DNA of 64,000 nt from Eutreptiella sp. 'Long Island Sound 2002'. Taxonomy: Eukaryota > Euglenozoa > Euglenophyceae > Eutreptiales > Eutreptiaceae. This document shows positions 9,066 to 19,727 of this stretch, in pieces. Location: positions 117,853,429 to 117,917,428 of the forward strand of contig OZ038382.1 in the NCBI GenBank assembly GCA_964036045.1, given 5' to 3'. The notes beneath the pieces were generated by a model. That model was not told the origin of the DNA, did not search any database, and was given only the letters and a program-made list of their open reading frames with translations. Numbering within the stretch: position 1 is the first letter of the stretch; each line of letters starts with the position of its first letter. The translations under genes were made by a program, and so were the position numbers.

Positions 9066-11867
9066 GACATGGCTTGCCGCAGCCCCTTCCGGCTGCGATC
9101 CGCCAGGACTTTGTCCACCACGTTGCTGGGCTTTGAGTTCCTCCAACGTCCTCAACATGTCCTCAGCAACCTCCTCGATCGACCTCACTCGTCGGTCTTG
9201 GCCAGGTCCACCACCATAGCCTCTTCCTCTGCCTTTTCCTTGGCCTTTGCCTTGGCCTTTTCCCCCGTCTCCGCCCTTCGCCTTCCAATCGGAAATCCGC
9301 TGCTCCTTGGGCTTCTTCTCGGGGTGGGCGGCAAAGTAGGCCTTCTTGTCCGCCTCATACACCTTGCACTGACCGTGGTCGTCTGTATGGTTGTTTCCCT
9401 TGCCATAACAGACCCAGCACCCGTTGTGCTGAGACCTGTACTCTCGGAACGAGAGCGGTGGCTTCCCAATCCTCCTTGGCGCTCTGCTCTTATTGGGTCC
9501 CACCTGGCTCCATCTGGACCGATCCTGTCCATGATTCCTTACGTTGTGCGCCACAAACGCGAGGAAATGGGCCTCCTCGTGATCCTCCCGGGACCCGGTC
9601 CAGTGGTCTTGGCCACTTCCACAACCATCCTCCGCGGAGTTGGCCGTGGCCTCCTGGATCTCCCGATGATGTCGGTCTTCTCGGTGGCCTCGTTGTCCAT
9701 GACCATGTCGATCCTGCAGGTGGGCCTCGTTCTTCGCATTGAGCTTCAACTCCACCGTGATGTACTTCACGATCTCGTCAAGGCTCATGCGGGCGAAGAT
9801 GATTTGCATCCTCAGCGGCTCATCACGCCTCCACTCCACGTTGTTGAGGCGCAGCAACCTTTGCCCCATGGAGTCTCCAAACACCTCCAGGTACACGGCG
9901 CTCTTCAGTCCCAACATCCGGTTGGGTTCGCCCAGCTTCCTCCTGAAGAACTCCATGATACCTGCATGGGTATCCTCCGCCGCCATGATCCTCACCGCCA
10001 CCTGCTTCTTGGCGCGCTTCTTCTCCTCGTCCTCCACTCGTCTCTTCCAGTTGCCGGGGGGGACGTCCTTCAGGAGGTGGCGGATCTCGGTGGCCTCGTT
10101 CCAGTCCTCCGACAGCTTGAGGCATCTGCGGTACTTCCGCAGATACCGGTCCCACTCCCGGACCCGCAACTCACCGCGGTCCAGCGGCAGTGGGATGGAC
10201 CACAGGTCCTCCAGCTTCTGATTCGGAGCGTCCACCCGCTCCTCATCCTCCAACCACTGGAGGCAGGCCTGCTCGGTCCGGATCAGTCCTTCCCGGATCT
10301 GATCCCGCAGCTCCTCCTTCAGGTCCTGCGCCAGCCGGTGTGGGAATGTCCGGCATACCCACTTGTCCCGCGGCGCTCCTCGCATCTCGCCGACGACCTC
10401 CTCGGCGAAGTCCTCCCAGTCCAGGATGAAGTCATCCAGGTTGGACGGGTTCCCGTCGTAATAGGGGATTTTGATTCCCCTGAGGTCGTCAATCCTGATG
10501 GCGTCTCCGACGTCCCCAGCCACTACTCCACCGAGACGGATACCACCTGTGGCCGGGGGGTGTGAGTACACTCCCCGTACATCCCTCTCCTCCATGCAGT
10601 GCGGTCCAGTTGGGCCTGAACCCATGGGGTTTGGAATGCGGGAAGGATTTGCTCCATCGGCCGTCCATATCCCCGTATTGGGGTCCTTCGCCCACAGGTT
10701 TCCGCCTGGATGACCTCGACCATATCCGTCGGCGCTTCCCATGGTTCGCCCCTGCATGGTCTGGTTCTCGATCTTCTCTTCCGCATAAACTACCATGTTC
10801 GTCGTGATCGGTACATCCTGGGCGGCATGGGACATCTGTACCGTCAGGCTCCTCGGGTCCGTGGTTACGTGCCCTTCCTGCATGGACCCAGCCGGTGCCG
10901 TGTGTTCCCCGAGCATTGTTGATTCGCTGAGCATGGGAACAAACGGCAGCGCACCCGGGTCAACACGCGGAGGCGCGTATGGTGCCTCTGCAGGGCCGCC
11001 CATGGGTCTATCCATGGCGCTCCTGAGGGTCTTAACCCGCTCCACCAGCTCTACCGCGGCCGGCTTTGCCGGGAGCTCCGGACCCGAGGCGAGGGGCTGT
11101 AGCTCCTCTAGCCTTTTCAGGCGTCCCGACATGTCCTCCACCAGGTGGAGGAGGCTGTCCACCACTCGCTGCCGCTTCTCCAGGGCCAGCTCCAGATTCT
11201 CCCGGTACCGGTCCCGTTCCGCTCGCAGCTCCTCCATGTCTTTCTCCGCGGCCGACTGGTCGTCCAGGATCCCCGCGACGTCCTCCTCTAGACCGTCCTT
11301 GGCGTTGTCCAGGCGGTCAAGGCGATGCACGATGGCGTCCATCCCCATCTTCGGGTACTTGCCCATGAGGAATGACACGTGCTCGCAGTGGCACGCAGCG
11401 TGCTTTCCGCCGGATTCAGCGCATCCCGCGGTTCCCGGCACCTCAGACTCATCGCCCATGGGCGTATCGCCTATGGCGTCCGTCTCTGGTCCCGTGTGCC
11501 GGGGCACAGGTGCCGTCCGGGCCCTGGCTGGCCTCTCCAAGCCCTCGGCGTCGTGCTTCAGGGCGGGCTCGGGGGCCGTATGCGCCCTGGCGATCGGCGC
11601 GGACATCTCTGACTCCGAACGTGGCTCGTAGGCTGTCCGATAGCCCTCAGAGTGCCCCTCGGATTCCCACAGCCTGACCAGGCTGGGGTCCGTGTCCATA
11701 GCCCCGGCGTCCCTTGCCGCGGACTTGGGTGACCCGCGCTTCCGGTAGCGCCGGGCCCGTCCTCCACTGCTGCCTGAATGGCAGGCCTCATCAGAATCCT
11801 CCGCGGCGGAGCGGAGGTTGCATGCCTTTCGGCAGCGACGCTCACACATGGAGACCAGGTCCTCCAT
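9063..11867 (-). CDS. gag: Element D Gag polyprotein
   Basis: An uninterrupted frame of 934 codons. The start ATG at 11867 begins a segment that aligns with E from its ATG at 46347. Residues ~180-270 are a long, charged, heptad-like coiled coil. Residues ~450-680 form the capsid-like region (LDDFILDWEDF..., RTFPHRLAQDLKEELRDQI). A variant zinc knuckle CWVCYGKGNNHTDDHGQC (C-x2-C-x6-H-x6-C) lies near residue 820, followed by a Lys/Gly repeat tail (GKGQGKGQGKGRGRG). Gag would form the particle and bind RNA. It is larger than the 300-500 residues usual for Ty3 Gag because of the N-terminal extension and coiled coil. It ends at TAG, after which the frame stays open into the protease. Confidence 0.85.
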   Translation of the reverse strand: MEDLVSMCERRCRKACNLRSAAEDSDEACHSGSSGGRARRYRKRGSPKSAARDAGAMDTDPSLVRLWESEGHSEGYRTAYEPRSESEMSAPIARAHTAPEPALKHDAEGLERPARARTAPVPRHTGPETDAIGDTPMGDESEVPGTAGCAESGGKHAACHCEHVSFLMGKYPKMGMDAIVHRLDRLDNAKDGLEEDVAGILDDQSAAEKDMEELRAERDRYRENLELALEKRQRVVDSLLHLVEDMSGRLKRLEELQPLASGPELPAKPAAVELVERVKTLRSAMDRPMGGPAEAPYAPPRVDPGALPFVPMLSESTMLGEHTAPAGSMQEGHVTTDPRSLTVQMSHAAQDVPITTNMVVYAEEKIENQTMQGRTMGSADGYGRGHPGGNLWAKDPNTGIWTADGANPSRIPNPMGSGPTGPHCMEERDVRGVYSHPPATGGIRLGGVVAGDVGDAIRIDDLRGIKIPYYDGNPSNLDDFILDWEDFAEEVVGEMRGAPRDKWVCRTFPHRLAQDLKEELRDQIREGLIRTEQACLQWLEDEERVDAPNQKLEDLWSIPLPLDRGELRVREWDRYLRKYRRCLKLSEDWNEATEIRHLLKDVPPGNWKRRVEDEEKKRAKKQVAVRIMAAEDTHAGIMEFFRRKLGEPNRMLGLKSAVYLEVFGDSMGQRLLRLNNVEWRRDEPLRMQIIFARMSLDEIVKYITVELKLNAKNEAHLQDRHGHGQRGHREDRHHREIQEATANSAEDGCGSGQDHWTGSREDHEEAHFLAFVAHNVRNHGQDRSRWSQVGPNKSRAPRRIGKPPLSFREYRSQHNGCWVCYGKGNNHTDDHGQCKVYEADKKAYFAAHPEKKPKEQRISDWKAKGGDGGKGQGKGQGKGRGRGYGGGPGQDRRVRSIEEVAEDMLRTLEELKAQQRGGQSPGGSQPEGAAASHV

Positions 11868-12075
11868 GTCACGTCCTCCTCTTCCCGAATGTCGTTCTTC
11901 TCTTCGGGCTTCAACTTCCGGAGTTCGCTATGCTCTTGAACGTCTCGGTCCTTCTTTGGCTCCAATCTCCGGCGTGGTCTCCACCGAGTCCACAATACAC
12001 ACCCGGAGCGTACTTGGGCAGGGCTCATAAGGGCCCAAGTCCCCGGGTCGGCGGTAGGTAGGGGCAGCAGGTACG

Positions 12076-12087
12076 CCTCTGCTACCA
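12076..12087 (-). promoter_or_regulatory. Primer-binding site, initiator-Met tRNA type
   Basis: Read on the minus strand it is TGGTAGCAGAGG, starting one base inside the LTR end. It is complementary to the 3' end ...CCUCUGCUACCA found in many eukaryotic initiator-Met tRNAs. The same site is present in E at 46169-46181. Confidence 0.8.
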
Positions 12088-14452
12088 TTAAGAAGGTCCC
12101 TACTAGGACCGGCCCCCGCTGTGCCCCTTCCGCCTGTTACCCCTGCTGATTTACTCCGGATCAACGATTGCATTTCTCAAAATCCTCAAAGTCAAAGGTC
12201 AAAAATCCAAATATATAGAAAATGTAATCCTCCTTCAACCCTGAACAGCAACCAGATCCCACAAATACAGCAATAACCCAATCCACAATCTAATCCAAAT
12301 GGCGGGCTTCCGTTCAGCACATCGATGGTCTCACGATGGCGGGCATGTACAAGAATTGCACCAAAGAAGAAAGCCCTGAAATTGGCATATGAACACATAT
12401 GAAGCAATTTGGGGAAAGAGGTAAACCTACACATTCACAGCCATAAACCCTTCATTCCCTGGACTCAAGACCTTCCCTTGACTCACCAACATATTGCCCT
12501 GAACCAGGTCAAAGGAGATGGCTGAATGCCATGTGTCACAAGTCAATACACATACCCCAAAAATGTGTTCACTCCCAAGCCTCGAAATCCTAGCCCAATT
12601 GGGGAGGTGGCGTGTCATGGCCTAGAGTGGCACTCAGGACCATGCCCTACCCTGACATTACCTTGGTTGGACTTGTAGTTGAATGGGCTTGGAGATATGC
12701 CCCATGAGTTTGAACTCATAACATGCCAAAAAACTGCCAATTCACACCATATTGGCCATATATCAAATATATGCTCAAAATTGAAGTTACCACCTATCCG
12801 AAGGCTCAAAGCATGCATGGAATCGAAGTCTAGTATTCATGGAGGATAGAGACCAAAGGTCAATGCCCATGTACATCCCCATTCTACCCTCGAAACCCCT
12901 TCAGATGTGGGCGCCACGCACTGCCCAAGTCAGCCCATGATCCTGAGACCAATTCTTGTGATCCTTCGTGCGCCAAGCCAAATGGAGTACGCAATCCGGC
13001 ATTTGGTGGTGTTCAAATCCAAAGCAACCGCCAACATTTGAACAACATACCATGGTTCGACTCTCCATAGGCTTCTTGCTGTTTGCCAGCCAGGTAAGGA
13101 CACAAAACGCAAAAATGAGCAAACATTGAGGTCAAAAACATGAAAACTTGACCAAATACAAAGTTGTCATGATAGTATATCTCTATGTTCACCAATGATA
13201 TCCGCTCAGGATTCAAGACACAAATGATTGGAATCATTTGCGAACAGTTCCCCCACTTGGATCCCCAATCTGGGGCATGGAGATACCTTCGCCACTCATA
13301 TCTACATGCCCCATGAAAATGGGACTGCACTCATGGATCTCTTTGCCAAACATACCATGAGCAAAACATATGCGGTAGACTTAGTCTAGCGCTTTGAATT
13401 CCACAATTGGGACATGGGCAAAGCCCTTGTCACGTATGACTCCCCATCTCTTCGGCCACACGAAGATATATAACATGGGCGTGAGCATATCAAACATATA
13501 CCATGCATATAACACATACCCTCAAAATGTGGCTCCCACCATGATATGCCATATCCCTCCATGGACATAACTTCACGTTAAAAATACGTAGGAACCCAAG
13601 GAAAGTATCTATGCAACCCCAACACTCATGCGGTACACTCGAAAGTCGCATTAAAATATTCGGGTGCACGGTCCAAGAGTTATATATCAATTTATACCCT
13701 CTTGACCATTATCCCTTGCTACACCGGGCATGTGTACACACCAAAGGTGTTTGATGCTTCCTAAATCCAGTTGAGACTGAGGCGCTTGCAACCCAACCTT
13801 CCTTATTCTCTTTCCTCACACTCGCGCGTAGATATGGCCCTTCAAAGTGGTTCCACGATTGGCTTTTGTTTCCCTTATATCTCCAAGTCAAATGGGTGGC
13901 AAGTATAAGGGAAACCTGATTCGGGCATAGGGAAAAGAGTATGACCACTCGAAGAAGACCAAATCAAGTGCGGCGATGTCGGAGTCGAAAATCCGATTTC
14001 GACATCGCGAAATAATCAGATTAAAATTTCGAGTGCTTATTTAGAAAATTGCGGAAGCAACGAACCCTTTACTGATGAAATCTGACCCTTCATCGGGGTT
14101 TCCGCCAAAATATCTTGAAATAACAGTTAACCAATCGGTTAACGCAAAATCGCGATCCAACTGACAGTCGCCGATACATTGACCATCAGAACGAAAGGCT
14201 GAAAAATTACGGAAACATTATGATAATAAAACCCTGTTGATTCCTGATATTCCGATATATAAATCTCCGCTGGCGGCGCCTCGGTACTGAATATTGCCGC
14301 TCATAGCCGCAATGACCAAACCTATCACACTATCACATCGGGTTAGGTCAGGTGGATGGGAGAGTATGATATCAGCCAATGGCGCCTTGCCGGCACATAG
14401 ATACACACCCCAAGTGACCCCAAGATGGCCACGGGGGTCCAAATCGGCTTCA
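12088..14452 (-). repeat. 5' LTR of element D (2365 bp)
   Basis: Homologous, in reverse orientation, to the two LTRs of element E (43734-46168 and 54593-57024). It starts TGAAGCC at 14452 and ends ...CTTCTTAA at 12088, directly before the primer-binding site. It contains no supported gene; the 153-codon ORF seen in the E LTR is interrupted here. Confidence 0.85.
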
Positions 14453-15410
14453 GGAGGAGACCAAAGACTTCCTGGACGCCCTGAGCCTGGCAAACCGCCG
14501 CCTCTCCCTCCTGGCACCCACCATCATCATAGGCGACCTAAACGCTGCCCCTACCAACGACGACCGCACCGGCCCACCCACAGCCACCAACATAGCCGTC
14601 CGGGACACCATGCACCAACTGGGGCTCACCGACCTCATGGCAGGGCTCGCCGGCACACCCCCCCGTTACCCCAACCAAGTCGGCACCCACCCCTCCCGCA
14701 TGGACACGTGCTACGGGGATCCAACCACAGTACGCGTCCACGAGGCAGCCTACGGGGACCTCCCGCCCGCAGGCACGGGCCACCGACCCCTCTACATCGA
14801 CCTCATCATCCCCAACCTATCTCCACCCGCGGCCACCCTGCCAGACGACAACCTCCCACACACATTACGGTTCCCAGCTGAGAACGACCACGGCGCCTGG
14901 CACAGGTATAACAGGGCCCTACACGCCATCCTGCGCCGCCCGGATGCGCCATCACTTACCACCGCCATGCGTCGGGCGGCACAAGCATGCGGCATGGAGT
15001 GCAACACCAGCCACACGGGAGCACCACCGGACCTCACCCTCCAACAGCTTGTCCATGACATCTGGACCACGAAAGAGGAACTCGCCACCGTGCTGCGCCC
15101 CAGCACACCGGAAGCACGAAACCGGGACACCCACCTCCGCGCGCTCCTCACCACCCGCCGCCACCAGATCCAGGAATGGCACGCCCACCGCATAGCGGCT
15201 GCAGCCCAGGAACGCGAAAGAAACGGCAGAAACGACACGCTGTACAAGTCCCTGCGGTACGTCAGCCGCATCCTGAAAGACACGGGGCGTCGCACCATCC
15301 ACGCGGTGCGCACCCCTCGAGGGGGGCCTCACCAACGACCCCGACGCCGTTCTCCAGGCAATCCTCGACAGCTTCCAGGCACAACACGGGGACGCCCTCC
15401 CCGACCTTGA
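14453..15410 (+). pseudogene. Element B endonuclease domain (APE type), 5'-truncated
   Basis: One open frame from the junction with D. The motif IIIGDLNAAP (codons near 14527-14556) is the metal-binding Asp/Asn motif of exonuclease-endonuclease-phosphatase nucleases. About 90 residues later GHRPLYIDL corresponds to the family's SDHxP motif, with Gly replacing the usual Ser-Asp. The domain would nick target DNA to prime reverse transcription. The N-terminal catalytic Asn and Glu motifs are missing because D interrupts the gene. Downstream the frame runs to 15410, but the RT continues in another frame from about 15322, so a 1-base shift separates the two. Confidence 0.8.
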
Positions 15411-17025
15411 GCCCCATACCCGAAGCACCATCCGCGAGCATGTGCCCAGGGTCTTCAACCGGGAACAGCGGCGCGCCATTGAACACGACCCCTTCAGCAT
15501 CTCAGAACTGCAACGCGCCCTGGACCGCCTGAAAAAGGGGGTCGTGCCCGGCGTCAACGGTTTACCGGCCGGAGCGTACCAACACCTCACCCTGCCCGTC
15601 AAGCGCCGCCTGGCAGCCCGCCTGTGGGACATCGTCACGGGCACCACGCCCGGCCCCCCTGAGTGGGCCAACCTGGTCCACCCCCTCTACAAGAAGGGGG
15701 ACTGGGCGCAGCCAGGGAACTGGCGGTCCATACTCTGCGCCACCACCGAGGTCAAGCTGGTGTGGACGCTCATCCTGGGCCGCATCGCACCGGCGGTCTT
15801 CGCCCACGTGCCCGCCAGCATGTGGGGAGCCATGGCCGGCAGGTCCCCCCACGAGGCCATCTTCCTCCAGGACACCGCGCTTGACATGAACCCCTACGAC
15901 ATGATCGTTGCCTCCCTCGACGTCCATGGCGCGTTTCCCCATGCCCCGCACCGGCTCCTCAGGGAGGTATGGGATACCATGGGCCTCCCATTCCTATCCT
16001 TCATGAACGGGTACATCCAAACCCGGCTCTACGCCGTCATCACAGCCGCAGGCCCCACCCTCTGGACCAGCACAGACAGCGGGGTCCCCCAAGGTGGCGC
16101 CAAGGGCCCCTTCCTCTACCTCCTCTCAACCCTACCGCTGGCATTCGAGCTAGCACGGGTATACCCGGGGTACGCCCCATACCCACTACGGTCCCCTCTC
16201 ATCAACTTCGCGGACAACAACCTCCTAACTACGGCCACCCGCCACCGCGACCCTGAGAACGCAGGGCTACCAACGACCACGGAGCAAGCGTCCGCCATTC
16301 TCCAACTCACCACAACCTACCTGGACGCCCAGCAGCTCCTGGTGCACCCCCGCAAATCGGTCGGGCTGGCCGACACCGGGACCCCCAACCCCCCAATCCG
16401 GAAAGGTGAACCCCTACACCTGGAGGACACCAAAGTCCACCTGGGAGTCACACAGGCCACGTGACACCACCACATCACACTCCCAAGCAAGCTGGAAGGG
16501 CGCCTCGCCCGGCTACCCCGACTTGCCAGGGGGGATCTCCTGTCCACGCAGGGCCTGGCATACTTCATGGAAGCGGTGCTCAACGCAGCCATCGGGTACC
16601 AAGCCCTGCACCTCCCACAACCCCTACACCACGCTCGACAGCAAGTGACGAAGGCATGGGCGCAACGCGGAGGCTGGCCGACGTCTTTCCCCAAGGAGGC
16701 CATGATGGCCCACTGGCGCTACTACAGGGACAATACAGGCGCCCTAGTCGACATGGCCTATGCCAAACACGCAGCCGACCTACACAGGGTGACACACAAC
16801 CACCGAACCAAGGTTCGCGAAGCAGCCGCCATACGCATAAAAGAAGCGCAAATGGCCCGCAACACCTGCCCTCGGTCGATACTGGCACAACACGGTGTCC
16901 CCACCTCTGTGGGCACCAGCATCTGGGCCCAGCTGCAGCTCCTCCCACCGCACCACACGCACGCCATCCTGACGAACCACCACTGCGATCAACAGGGGCC
17001 ACTCATGGCCACGGACATCCACTGA
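15322..17025 (+). pseudogene. Element B reverse transcriptase domain and thumb
   Basis: Recognisable non-LTR RT blocks in order: VPGVNGLPAGAYQHL, PLYKKGDWAQPGNWRSI, the first catalytic Asp in VASLDVHGAFPHAPH, SGVPQGGAKGPFLYLL, the active-site box NFADNNLLTT and HPRKSVGLAD. The active-site box should read F-A-D-D; here the second Asp codon is AAC (Asn), which should abolish polymerisation. A TGA at 16462-16464 interrupts the frame, which then continues in phase to 17025 through the thumb-like region. Upstream the endonuclease is in a different phase. This copy is dead, but its blocks are well preserved. Confidence 0.85.
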
Positions 17026-17606
17026 CACCCGGCAGGTGGGGTGGACACCCTGTGCCCTCTGGGAGGCACCATCACCATAGTAGAGATCACCCCAACGCAG
17101 ATGAAGATCATGTCCCAGTGCGACGCCCACCACGCCCCGTTCCCTTCTGACTCGCAATGGCCAGCACGCCGCGTCTTCCAAGCGTACCTCCGCGCATGCG
17201 CTACGAAGGCCGGGGCCCAAGGACTTCGACACGGCGTACAAGGCTTTCTGGCGCAAGCACCCCCGACCCCGCGCCAGCGAGCATGAGGCCCCAAACGACG
17301 GTAACACGACGCAGGAGGAGCCCACCCCGTCAGCCGGACGCTGGACACCACCCACCATCCTGCTACTAGCTCCAAACAGCCACAAACATGCTACCCGCAC
17401 TGTCCATCGACACCATACCCCCTGGTCCATCCCCAAACACAATGCCCCGGGAACCGATGTACCACCGGTCAGACGAAGTGACCAGGGCATACCGCGCACG
17501 TGCTGGCACTGCGGCCCGGCAGCCCTTGACACTCCGTGGCTCCTGCTAGACCTCATCTCCACCCACTACCACATCCCCACCGCCCCGCCACCGCCGACCA
17601 GCAGGC
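17026..17606 (+). pseudogene. Decayed linker between RT and RNase H in element B
   Basis: Coding-like pieces in changing frames. One phase near 17460-17640 carries a Cys/His pair (RTCWHCGPAALDTPW); another, from about 17536, encodes FHTVPPDHPAHVAWTRT-like sequence that continues to 17982. No domain is assigned. It bridges RT and RNase H in the same orientation. Confidence 0.4.
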
Positions 17607-18644
17607 ATGGCTCTCCCGCTGGTTTCACACGGTACCCCCAGACCACCCAGCACACGTAGCCTGGACTCGAACGCCCTCGGCAACATGGACATTCTCCAAC
17701 GAGCGAGCAGACTTGGACAGCGTGGCCATGGAGTACGACTGCTGCGACCCACACCGCGCAGGACCTCAGGAGGCACCCATGCGCCCCATACAGCACAATT
17801 GCCCCACCCTCCGCGGCGACAAAGACGACAAGGAACGGCGACAGACCATCACGTGCCAGAAGTTCCACCCCAATACGGGATACCTCTTCCACCTGATGTA
17901 CGCATATATCACCCAGGGGCGCCCGGACAGAGGCCTCCTCCGCCTCACCCCACGAGCCCAGTCCATCATGACCCAGGAGTAGGCGTCTATGCGGCGCCGC
18001 TACTGCAACCCACGCAAATCACCACCAGAACCGCCCAAGGGATCCCCGTGTACGTCTATCACCCCACAGCAATTGCGCGCCTACCCATACCCAGCGACAC
18101 CCACATCATCTACTTCACTGACGCATCCGGCACCCAGCAATGCACCCCCACGGTCGGTTGCGCCTCCGTACGCATCACCCGGCGCGCGGACGGCCTCCAC
18201 GTGGAACACCACACTGGGGCCACCATCTTTGGGGCGTCCTCTTACGGGGAACTGCGCACCCTGGCGGACGCCGTCACCGCCACACCACCACCCGCAACGA
18301 TCCAACCCCGCAACATCTGGGTAGTCGTGGACGCCACGGTCGACATCCGGCTCACCAGGCGCCTCGCGGACCTGCCCCTCCACAGGGCGCTCGAAACCGG
18401 CCTCACCACACAGGCGTTGGGACTATGGATGGCCTTCAGGGGCATGCAGCCCCAGGACGCCCTACACATCGTCAAACAGGAATCACACCGCTACACATAC
18501 GGCAACGGACGCGCAGACACGCATGCCAAACACCAGAGCACCAGCGACACCCCAGGGCTCGAACATATACGACTGGATACCCCACACCACAGCCACCTGC
18601 AAAACCTACCACTGATACCCTCGGCCACACAACCCCCCCAATGA
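17607..18644 (+). pseudogene. Element B RNase H domain
   Basis: The RNase H1 fold is recognisable by its acidic quartet. The first Asp is in IIYFTDASG (codon 18120-18122), Glu in SSYGELRTLAD, the next Asp in IWVVVDATVDIRL and the last Asp in GNGRADTHAK. It would degrade the RNA strand of the cDNA hybrid. Its frame is shared with the zinc motif and RING segment downstream, separated only by stop codons (first at 18642-18644). All four catalytic acids are present, unlike the RT box of the same element. Confidence 0.8.
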
Positions 18645-19238
18645 ATGCCCGAGGACACGCCGTACACAGATCAAGACAAGCAGTACCACTACCCCACACC
18701 CATCCAGCAGCTGGCCACCACACTGGGCCACCCGGCGAACACGGAACTCCTCCGACGCCTCAGAGACTCCGTCCAAAGCCCATTCTACTGCTCCGCCCTA
18801 CGCCCGGATAGCCTCCCAGCACACCTACAAAAACCCCGACTCGAACTCGCCCTCAAACAGCTTCCCCTCCTCACCTGATACCACCGATGGTACGCACGCC
18901 GCTCGATCCATGTCCCCGCAAGATACACCAAATGCATCTGTGGCCACGCGGAAGAAGAAACCTGGGACCACTTCAAGGGGTGCCCCCTGTACCGAGGACC
19001 GGACACCCTCACAGACTGGAACCCAACCCACACCATCGCACAGCACACAAGATGCCAGACGCGGTCCCCGGCAACCAAGCAGCTCGCCAGCGTCCTCAAG
19101 CAGACAGAGGTACTCGAGGCGGTCCGCAGGGGACTCATCCCCACAGCCGTCTACACCTTGCTACACACCTACGCGGAGGACCCCCAAGCCACTGCGGCGC
19201 ACATGCAACGGACGGCCATTGCCAAGACAGCGGAGTAG
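18645..19238 (+). pseudogene. Element B C-terminal zinc-binding segment
   Basis: In the RNase H frame, broken by stops near 18876 and at 19236-19238. The motif CICGHAEEETWDHFKGCPLY (from 18933) is the C-x-C-G...H....C pattern found at the C-terminus of many RNase-H-bearing LINE pol proteins. Helical sequence (KQLASVLKQTEVLEAVRRGL) follows. It probably marks the end of the pol ORF. Confidence 0.7.
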
Positions 19239-19349
19239 CTCACATACCGCACCCACAGGTACCTGCAGCATGCAGCAACCCTACCCCAAACAGACCAAGC
19301 CCACCTCCTCAAACTCCTGTTCTACCATCCATGAGAACCTACCCCATGA

Positions 19350-19727
19350 CACACACACACTGCACCCCCACCACGCCTACACACCATCCACCCAGCACAA
19401 CACTGGCACGGCACACACGGGCACCACAGGCACCACACACACGCCAACCAGCATGCGTGCGCCGCCAGCCCCCATCCCCCCACGCCACCGTCTGTCCACA
19501 GGTACCACCAGCCGCCAGCCACCGCATGCCCCCTCTGCGTACGCCAGGGGCTACCACAGACGGCCCTGCCCTGCAACCCAGAGCACTGGGTCTGCCTGGG
19601 GGCCGCACACCGCCTCACCCACTGCCCCCACTGCGGGGACCTCAACCCCCATCAACGCGAGCGGCCCACGCCCCCCGCTGCACCCCCCCCCCGCCAGCCA
19701 CCCCAGCTTCCTCGGGCCACTCACTGA
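19350..19727 (+). pseudogene. RING-like zinc finger segment downstream of pol in element B
   Basis: Still in the pol frame, between stops at 19347 and 19725. After a His/Thr-rich lead, codons from 19527 read CPLC...LPCNPEHWVCL...CPHCG, spaced C-x2-C-x11-C-x4-H-x2-C-x10-C-x2-C. That fits a C3HC3 RING/zinc-ribbon-like finger. Known RING fingers act as ubiquitin ligases or protein-protein modules; a role in this retroelement is unknown. The finger lies after the pol zinc motif, so it belongs to a separate downstream protein or to a C-terminal extension. The following conserved-looking region resumes in another frame. Confidence 0.55.

Larger units (their letters stand above)
7436..14452 (-). mobile_element. 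Element D: Ty3/gypsy (chromovirus-type) retrotransposon, 5' half
   Basis: On the minus strand the order is LTR (14452-12088), primer-binding site, gag and protease. It is then cut off at 7436 by element A, so RT, integrase and 3' LTR are outside the window. It is the same family as element E (43734-57024): LTR, primer site, gag and protease match throughout. The LTR starts TGAAGCC exactly where the endonuclease ORF of element B resumes (14453), so D was inserted into B. D is far better preserved than E in the part that can be compared. Confidence 0.85.
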
